Of a stretch of 14,178 bases of DNA, positions 1 through 6,725 are shown one piece after another; position 1 is the first letter of the stretch; each line of letters starts with the position of its first letter. The DNA is from JBOFLG01 sp051657745 (GTDB lineage: Bacteria > Actinomycetota > Actinomycetes > Actinomycetales > Dermatophilaceae): contig JBOFLG010000074.1 of assembly GCA_051657745.1 (NCBI GenBank), forward strand, positions 1-14,178, written 5' to 3'. Made by a program: the position numbers and the translations under genes. The notes beneath the pieces are model-generated. The model did no database searches. It was not told the origin of the DNA and saw only the letters and a program-made list of their open reading frames with translations.

Positions 1-23
1 ATGTGTTAGCGAGGGACTCCTGA

Positions 24-40
24 CTCGCCGAAACGGCGAG
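24..40. terminator. Short GC hairpin, possible terminator
   Basis: CTCGCCG and CGGCGAG form a perfect 7-bp stem around an AAA loop. No T-tract follows on either strand, so termination is only a possibility. The genes it could serve lie outside the window. Confidence 0.25.
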
Positions 41-485
41 GGAACCGGCACGAGTGGAGTGCGTAACCGATGCGAGAGGTGGACGCATACGGCAGATCCA
101 ACCGCAGCGGACCGGCCCGGTCAATACCCCCGCTCTCGATGGGCGCCCATCCCGGCCCCGGGGTGCTTGCGGAGATCGAATTACCCTGCGGCACAACACT
201 TCTCGGTCAACTTATGGATTGGACAGTCACACAAGTTGGCTGGTGCCGCACGGGCGGCGCGAGAGTCGTCCCGGCCGGCCCCATTGAACCGGACGCCACC
301 CCGTGTGTGAGCAAACGCACGGCAAGAGTCCGCGAGGTGATTCTCGATCACGACCATGGGCACCTTCGTGTGCGTCACAGGCTCAACGGCATTGCGACCC
401 TCCGTGGACATCACACGTGGGATGCCCACGCCACCCGCGCCTGCCCGACATCCGCCGCCAAACGAGCCGCCTATGCCGCTCTGGC

Positions 486-501
486 TGCCGGCATGCCGGC
501 A
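486..501. repeat. 16-bp perfect palindrome
   Basis: TGCCGGCATGCCGGCA reads the same on both strands and consists of two tandem copies of the self-complementary octamer TGCCGGCA. It could be a protein-binding site or a small hairpin. It lies in DNA with no clear gene. Part of the motif (TGCCGG/CCGGCA) recurs in the tandem repeats near 6571. Confidence 0.4.
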
Positions 502-561
502 ATACGAGCTTGTCGAACGTGGGCGGGCAGGGCGTCCCTGCGTGGTGACGGTGCGGGGCCC

Positions 562-775
562 GTGACCTCGGTGAAGGACCACGCGGTGGCCGGGCCGCGG
601 GATGTGCCCGACGGGCAGGTGTCGTTGTGGTTGGTGTGGCACACGCGGTGGTGGCGGTGCCGAGGAGGCTGGAGGTCGCGGAGTGGGTTCAGGCTCAGCC
701 TGATTCGTGGTGGGCCGCACCACCCACCGCCGCGCCATACGCTGGGCCTGCACTCGTCACCACCGACGAGCCGCA
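562..775 (+). pseudogene. Possible decayed ISL3-type transposase N-terminal fragment
   Basis: In one frame, positions 571-668 read VKDHAVAGPRDVP followed by LWLVWHTRWWRC. This resembles the start of ISL3-family transposases, where a Cys zinc-finger region has the pattern 'V-W-H/R-x-R-R-W-x-C'. The next recognisable stretch, THRRAIRWACTRH near 715-755, is in a different frame and resembles the 'LTTRA-RWA' segment that follows in that family. No DDE catalytic core, terminal inverted repeats or target duplication can be seen. If real, it is a short, frameshifted relic. The call rests on family patterns recalled from memory and is weak. Confidence 0.22.
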
Positions 776-886
776 GCCACGACCAACCAGGTGCCTGTCC
801 ACGTTCGATGAGCCACCAATCGACTCCAACGAGGCCCAGGAGAATCGACCCGCCCAGTGTCGGATCGCCGGAATACGAGGATGCGG

Positions 887-901
887 ACTGCGCTACGCAG
901 T
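887..901 (-). terminator. Hairpin downstream of the acyl-CoA synthetase
   Basis: ACTGCG and CGCAGT make a perfect 6-bp stem with a 3-nt loop, about 68 nt beyond the minus-strand stop of the acyl-CoA synthetase. A T-tract is absent, as is common in high-GC actinobacteria. It is the best candidate terminator for that gene, but modest. Confidence 0.3.
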
Positions 902-968
902 TGCCTGGAAGACCGAACTCAGGTGTGGGCTCGGGAACGGCGGGGAGAGGGTCAGCCGGTCGAGTCGG

Positions 969-2837
<1,869 letters not shown>

Positions 2838-3026
2838 CGTGAGGGACCGTCCTCGTCGTTGGGGGCGTGCTCCGGGAATCCTGTCACAGCCCGGGGTGGT
2901 TCGGGTACGGAAGACGGTGGCCGCGTCGTGGTGGCGAAGCCGCCGGACCTGCGGACACTGCCCAGTCCGGCTGCTGGTCAGCGGCCGACCGGCGCCCACC
3001 ACGCGGTCGTGCGACAACGGCGCCAG

Positions 3027-3989
3027 TCACACCGGCACGACCTTGGCGAGCAGCTCTCGACACCGGGCGACATCCTGGGCCATCGCCTCGATCAGGTCAT
3101 CGACACTGTCGAACCGCAGCGTCGGACGGATCTGGGCGCTGAACTCGACCAGGACTGTCTCGTCGTAGAGGTCGAGGTCATCGCGATCGAGGACATAGGC
3201 CTCGATGGTGCGCCGGTCGTCGGTGTCGAACGTGGGGTTGGTGCCCACGCTGACGGCCGCAGGCATGGTCCGGTCGGGCGCGTCGGCCGGCAGGTCGACA
3301 CGAGTCAGCCATCCGGCGTACACCCCCTCCTGGGGAGCCAGGCCCGCCGAGTCAGCCGCGAGATTCGCGGTGGGATAGCCCAGGCTGCGGCCGCGGTGGT
3401 TGCCGTGCACCACCGTTCCGACGACACGATGCGGCCGTCCGAGGATGCGGGCCGCCTCGGCAACATCGCCGTCGCGCAGCAGCCGGCGCACCACGGTCGA
3501 GGAGAAGCGCTCACCATCCCCGACATCGTCGAGTGCGACCACCTCGAAGCCGAGTTGCTCCCCGAGACCGGCAAGCGTGGCGACATCACCCGAGTTGCGA
3601 GAGCCGAAACGGGTGTCCATTCCGACCACTACCGCACGAGCGTCGAGATCGCCCACCACCACGGAGCGGACAAAGTCCTCAGGCGACTGCCGGGCGAACT
3701 CGGCGGTGAACTCGAGGACGAGCAGCCCGTCCACGCCGCTGGCGGCGATGAGGTCGTCACGGATGCGACCGGGAGCGATCAGTTCCAGAGTCCGTTCGGG
3801 ATGCAGCACCGCGGCGGGGTGGGGATCGAAGGTCGCCACGATCGCGGGCAGGTTCAGCCGCCGCCCAGCGTCAACGAGCGCGGCGAGCACCGCCTTATGA
3901 CCGCGGTGCACGCCGTCGAAGTTGCCCAGGCTGAGCACGCACGGGCGCAGGTCGGCAGGTGTCTGGGAAGCATCGGACCAACGGTGCAC
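3027..3989 (-). CDS. ribF: Bifunctional riboflavin kinase / FAD synthetase RibF
   Basis: A 320-residue cytoplasmic enzyme that phosphorylates riboflavin to FMN and adenylylates FMN to FAD. The N-terminal nucleotidyltransferase domain (about 1-180) has GNFDGVHRGH at 22-31 and FDPHP at 54-58. The C-terminal flavokinase domain (about 185-310) has RSLGYPTANL at 201-210, AVSVGTNPTFD near 245-255, and the conserved Glu at 263 in TIEAYVLD. In the loop that usually reads 'FRFGH', this protein has TRFGS (126-130), a small departure. Start is GTG at 3989, 9 nt after the truB stop, with a weak ribosome binding site, so translation probably depends on coupling to truB. It is the last gene of the rbfA-truB-ribF unit. 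Confidence 0.95.
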   Translation of the reverse strand: MHRWSDASQTPADLRPCVLSLGNFDGVHRGHKAVLAALVDAGRRLNLPAIVATFDPHPAAVLHPERTLELIAPGRIRDDLIAASGVDGLLVLEFTAEFARQSPEDFVRSVVVGDLDARAVVVGMDTRFGSRNSGDVATLAGLGEQLGFEVVALDDVGDGERFSSTVVRRLLRDGDVAEAARILGRPHRVVGTVVHGNHRGRSLGYPTANLAADSAGLAPQEGVYAGWLTRVDLPADAPDRTMPAAVSVGTNPTFDTDDRRTIEAYVLDRDDLDLYDETVLVEFSAQIRPTLRFDSVDDLIEAMAQDVARCRELLAKVVPV

Positions 3990-3998
3990 GGCACCACT

Positions 3999-4940
3999 CT
4001 ACGAACCGGCTGGAGCGAACACGACAAGACTTCGGGCTATCGGCGAGTGCTCGTCGAGCAGCGCCACCAGCGTCCCCGTGGGACCGATGGCCGCGACCGG
4101 ACCCGTCCGGCCCGGCTCAGCGGAGGGCAGCCGCCCACCGACACCTAACGTCCGGGCCTCACGTTCGTCGACCTCGCGCACCGGGAAGGTGGCGCGCGCG
4201 GCATCCGCGAGGTGGGTCACCGGCATCGCTGGGGCGTCCGAAGCGGCCAGGTCGTCGAGACGGTGCGCGTCGGCCACCTGGAACCCGCCGACCCGGGTGC
4301 GGCGGAGTGCTACGAGGTGCCCAGCGGTGTCGAGGGCCGCACCGAGATCGCGAGCCAACGCCCGTATGTAGGTTCCGGACGACACCGTCACGATGGCATC
4401 GACGTCGAGAACCGCTGTACCCTCGGCATCCGCCTGCACCATCGACCGAATCTCGAAGTGTGACACCGTGACCGGGCGGGCCGGCAGTTCTACCTCCTCG
4501 CCAGCGCGGACCCGATGGTATGCGCGCCGCCCCTTGACCTTGATTGCGCTCACCGCGCTCGGCACCTGCAGCAGCTCGCCGGTGAGCCGAGCCACCTCAC
4601 GCGCGACGTCATCGGGCCGGATGCCGCGCACGCCCGGCGCGCTGGTGACCTCGCCATCCGCGTCGTCGGTGATCGAACCCTGGCCGAGCCGGATTGTTGC
4701 GGTGTACTCCTTGTCACAGCCGACGAGATAGGTGAGCAACCGGGTGGCGCGGCCGACCCCGAGCACCAGCAACCCGGTCGCCATCGGGTCGAGAGTGCCG
4801 GCGTGACCAACCTTGCGGGTACGACAGAGCCCGCGAGACCGGGCAACGACGTCATGGCTGGTCCACCCCGCCGGTTTGTCGACTAACAGCAGTCCGTCGG
4901 GGGCCGGGTGGCGGGAGCCGGCGTCACCGCTGGTCGGCAC
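3999..4940 (-). CDS. truB: tRNA pseudouridine(55) synthase TruB
   Basis: A 313-residue enzyme that isomerises uridine 55 in the T-loop of tRNAs. The start of the catalytic domain is clear (DGLLLVDKPAGWTSHD at 15-30). GHAGTLDPMATG (45-56) contains the nucleophile Asp at position 51, followed by the KEYTATIRLG strand. SSGTYIRALARDLG lies near the middle, and a PUA-like actinobacterial C-terminal extension ends in FAPAGS. GTG at 4940 is the only plausible start before the conserved core. It lies inside the 3' end of rbfA (17-bp overlap), so the two are translationally coupled. A TTA leucine codon occurs in LLLVDKP, rare in such GC-rich DNA. Confidence 0.94.
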   Translation of the reverse strand: MPTSGDAGSRHPAPDGLLLVDKPAGWTSHDVVARSRGLCRTRKVGHAGTLDPMATGLLVLGVGRATRLLTYLVGCDKEYTATIRLGQGSITDDADGEVTSAPGVRGIRPDDVAREVARLTGELLQVPSAVSAIKVKGRRAYHRVRAGEEVELPARPVTVSHFEIRSMVQADAEGTAVLDVDAIVTVSSGTYIRALARDLGAALDTAGHLVALRRTRVGGFQVADAHRLDDLAASDAPAMPVTHLADAARATFPVREVDEREARTLGVGGRLPSAEPGRTGPVAAIGPTGTLVALLDEHSPIARSLVVFAPAGS

Positions 4941-5385
4941 CGGACCCGTCGCCGCCGTCGGTGTCGATACGTTCGGTGCGGTACGGGTCGGCCTCGCCCG
5001 CATGGACCGCACCGGCAGCGACCTTGGCGACCTCAGCGTCACGCTCGCGAGCCTCGTCCAGAAGGTGTTCAATCTGCGCGGCAGTCTCTGGCACGGCGTC
5101 GGCGATGAACTCCAGGGTCGGGGTAAGCCGGATGCCGAGCTGCTTGCCGACAAAGGACCGCAGCCGGCCTTTGTGCTCCTCGAGGAGGCGGGCGGTGGTG
5201 CCCCGCTGGGCGTCGTCGCCGAACACGGTGTAAAAGAGCGTCGCATGCTGGAGGTCGCCGGTGACCCGGACATCGGTGACCGTGACGAACCCAAGGTCAG
5301 CGTCCTTGACAACCGCACCGAGGTTTTCGGCCGTCAACGTCTTGATCCGGTCGGCGATCTTGCGGGCTCGGGCCTCGTCGGCCAT
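4924..5385 (-). CDS. rbfA: 30S ribosome-binding factor RbfA
   Basis: A 153-residue KH-type protein that binds immature 30S subunits and assists late 16S rRNA processing, particularly in the cold. ARARKIADRIKTLTAENL at the start, then VTVTDVRVTGDLQHATLFYTVFG and LRSFVGKQLGIRLTPTLEFIAD, match the family throughout. The C-terminal tail (about 125-153) is acidic and Gly/Asp-rich, as in other actinobacterial copies. ATG at 5385 is fixed by a strong AGGAGGT ribosome binding site 5 nt upstream. It leads the rbfA-truB-ribF unit. Unlike the usual arrangement it does not directly follow infB but is separated by an opposite-strand gene pair, so it needs its own promoter. Confidence 0.95.
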   Translation of the reverse strand: MADEARARKIADRIKTLTAENLGAVVKDADLGFVTVTDVRVTGDLQHATLFYTVFGDDAQRGTTARLLEEHKGRLRSFVGKQLGIRLTPTLEFIADAVPETAAQIEHLLDEARERDAEVAKVAAGAVHAGEADPYRTERIDTDGGDGSGADQR

Positions 5386-5476
5386 CGCGTACCTCCTGCG
5401 ACTCGTCGGGACGGGCGGATGTCCCGCGCAGCGCGAGACGACGCCAGCCTAATCAGGACGACGAGTATCCGGTGTT
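5386..5476. promoter_or_regulatory. Divergent intergenic region, probable rbfA promoter
   Basis: Ninety-one bases separate rbfA (minus) from the plus-strand gene pair. On the minus strand, TAGGCT at 5446-5451 fits the actinobacterial -10 pattern TAnnnT, 60 nt before the rbfA start; no good -35 is seen. On the plus strand, GAGTATCC at about 5464-5471 lies just before the GTG at 5477 and could be a -10 for a nearly leaderless message. Both assignments are from motif reading only. Confidence 0.3.
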
Positions 5477-5861
5477 GTGACCCGTGCACCGGGCGAACTC
5501 GTGCGGGTTCTGCGTGGGGCGCTCGCCACGATGCTTCTCGTTGTGGTCGGGTCCGCGGCGCACAGCGCGCACGGTGGTTCGGGCGCCGCACTGGCGTCGC
5601 TCCCGGCGGACTTCGCGCCGGCGCCGATGCACGTCGACAGCCGGATGCTCGTCATCCATGCGGCGGCCGTGGGTGGCAGCAGTGTTGTTGCGCAGCGGAA
5701 CCGCGGTGGTCGCACTCGTGCGCACTCTGGTGGCACCGGTGGACAACGCGGCCGGCGCAGCGGCCGTTACCTCGACCATGGTCGAGGTCGTGACCCACCG
5801 CGGTCTGGGTCGCACGGTGATGCCTGTCGGGCTCCGCGGACCACCGATCGTGGTCGGCTGA
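5477..5861 (+). pseudogene. Frameshifted secreted protein, possibly a PCu(A)C-type copper chaperone
   Basis: From GTG at 5477 the frame encodes a signal-peptide-like start (LVRVLRGALATMLLVVVGSA) and then a His/Ala-rich segment ending near VDSRMLVIHAAAVGG. Beyond about 5670-5700 this frame becomes Arg/Gly-rich and implausible, while a neighbouring frame reads on sensibly (RSGTAVVALVRTLVAPVDN, then TSTMVEV and GLGRTVMPVG) to a stop at 5859-5861. The simplest reading is one gene with a frameshift near 5690. The second half loosely resembles PCu(A)C periplasmic copper chaperones (pattern 'PVAG-A-VH-T...M-PV'), but the diagnostic C-terminal His-x-Met ligands are missing. A CopC-like origin is also possible for the first half. 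Its position before a DyP-type peroxidase gene fits the copper/DyP gene pairs of actinobacteria such as Streptomyces. The family call is tentative; the frame break is better supported. Confidence 0.35.
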
Positions 5862-5946
5862 CCGGTCCGCTTCCGGGCCAGCCAGCGCACGCTGCCATCC
5901 CGGCCGGCCGAGGCTGGCCCCTTGTCGACCCACCCGGAGTCCCCCA

Positions 5947-6573
5947 GTGCCCACATCCACGTCCATCGCCCGCCGTGTCGTCGCCGTTACCGCCAGCGCC
6001 GGAGTCGCGCTCGCGCTCGCCGGCTGTGCCTCGTCGTCCACCGAGTCGCCCGGTTCCAGGACGACCACCCTCCGCAGCTCACTCGTCCTCGAGGACGGAT
6101 GGGTCACAGGCAGTTCAGTGGTTGTGCGCCGCATCCGAATGGACCTCGACGCCTGGGACCGGGTGGCTCGGTCGTCGCGGGAGAACGCCATCGGCCGCCG
6201 CCTCGGAACCGGCGGGCCGGTGACCGGCGGCGGCGGCGAGTTCGCCGCGCCGAACTTCGAGGCGCGAGACGAAGTCGGCTTCACCCGTATCGATCTCGCA
6301 GCGCACATTCGGCGAGCCCGTGCGACAGCGTCACACGAGCGGTTCCTGCGACGCCCCTACTCCTACGACGACGGCGCCGGAGCGGTCAGTGACAGCGGGC
6401 TTGTCTTGATCGCCTACCAGGCTGACCCAGTACGCCAGTTTCTTCCGGTGCAGACCCGGCTCGCCGAGCAGGACCTGATGAACCTGTGGACCACCCCGGT
6501 CGGGTCGGCGGTATTCGCTGTGCTTCCGGGACCGCGACCGGGTGAGATCCTCGGTGAGGCGATGGTGTCCTGA
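5947..6573 (+). CDS. Truncated DyP-type peroxidase lipoprotein (C-terminal half only)
   Basis: A 208-residue protein. Residues 1-27 are a lipoprotein signal with an Arg pair (IARRVVAV) and lipobox LAGC, Cys27 being the predicted lipidation site. From about residue 51 it matches the second half of EfeB/DtpA-like dye-decolourising peroxidases: SSVVVRRIRM (56-65), WDRV (70-73), IGRR (82-85), AAHIRRAR (118-125) with His120 as likely proximal heme ligand, FLRRPYSYDDG (133-143), GLVLIAYQAD (151-160) and SAVFAVLPG (187-195). The N-terminal ferredoxin-like half, including the GxxDG motif with the distal catalytic Asp, is absent: the signal is joined almost directly to the C-terminal half. Family members are usually about 400 residues. 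GTG at 5947 has GGAG 6 nt upstream, so expression is plausible. It could be an internally deleted remnant or a heme-binding protein without normal peroxidase activity. Confidence 0.72.
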   Translation: MPTSTSIARRVVAVTASAGVALALAGCASSSTESPGSRTTTLRSSLVLEDGWVTGSSVVVRRIRMDLDAWDRVARSSRENAIGRRLGTGGPVTGGGGEFAAPNFEARDEVGFTRIDLAAHIRRARATASHERFLRRPYSYDDGAGAVSDSGLVLIAYQADPVRQFLPVQTRLAEQDLMNLWTTPVGSAVFAVLPGPRPGEILGEAMVS

Positions 6574-6637
6574 TGCCGGTCGGCGGCCGGCATTCCTGAT
6601 GCCGGTCGGCGGCCGGCATTCCTGATGCCGGTCGGCG
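6571..6637. repeat. 26-bp tandem hairpin repeat (about 2.6 copies)
   Basis: Two identical 26-bp units (6571-6596 and 6597-6622) are followed by 15 bases of a third (6623-6637). Each full unit begins TGATGCCGG and contains the perfect inverted repeat ATGCCGG/CCGGCAT around a 7-base loop. The first unit starts with the TGA stop of the DyP-like gene. Stacked hairpins directly after a stop codon could act as a terminator or mRNA-stabilising element for the plus-strand gene. Confidence 0.8.
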
Positions 6638-6678
6638 ATGGCGAGGCCGAACTCGCGCAGCGCGGCTCAACGCAGCGC

Positions 6679-6716
6679 CGGGCAGGCACCATCCGACACC
6701 GGATGATGCCTGCCCG
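6679..6716. terminator. Strong hairpin between convergent genes, bidirectional terminator
   Basis: Two 17-base arms (6679-6695 and 6700-6716) pair with a single mismatch around the loop ACAC; the mismatch becomes a G-U pair in one orientation. It lies 9 nt beyond the infB stop codon and about 105 nt beyond the stop of the convergent DyP-like gene. There is no T-tract, which is usual in high-GC actinobacteria. It likely ends the rimP-nusA-ylxR-infB transcript. Confidence 0.75.
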
Positions 6717-6725
6717 CGTGAATGC

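Larger units (their letters stand above)
1..968. other. Region without a convincing intact gene
   Basis: About 970 bases downstream of the acyl-CoA synthetase (which ends at 969 on the minus strand) carry no ORF I trust. Open frames exist on both strands (for example 70-981 plus and 181-753 minus), but their translations are rich in Arg, Pro, His and Trp, show no family motif and look like GC-driven open frames. What can be seen: a short hairpin at 24-40, a 6-bp-arm hairpin at 416-430, a 16-bp perfect palindrome at 486-501, a possible transposase relic at 562-775, and a hairpin at 887-901. I see no tRNA, rRNA or CRISPR array. The stretch may be decayed DNA, possibly left by an insertion element. 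Confidence 0.5.

Noticed and set aside
2942..2971. Inverted repeat as a ribF terminator
   Set aside because: Arms are only 7 bp with a 16-base loop and it lies 56 nt beyond the ribF stop; too weak to call.
4813..5793. 326-codon plus-strand open frame opposite truB and rbfA, running into the PCu(A)C-like region
   Set aside because: Most of it is antisense to two clear genes, and it has no ribosome binding site or family resemblance.
5453..5956. Minus-strand 167-codon open frame as a DUF503 gene between infB and rbfA
   Set aside because: The translation is Arg/Pro-rich and has no resemblance to DUF503; the plus-strand reading with a signal peptide is better.
6571..6637. CRISPR array
   Set aside because: The 26-bp units are directly adjacent with no spacers.
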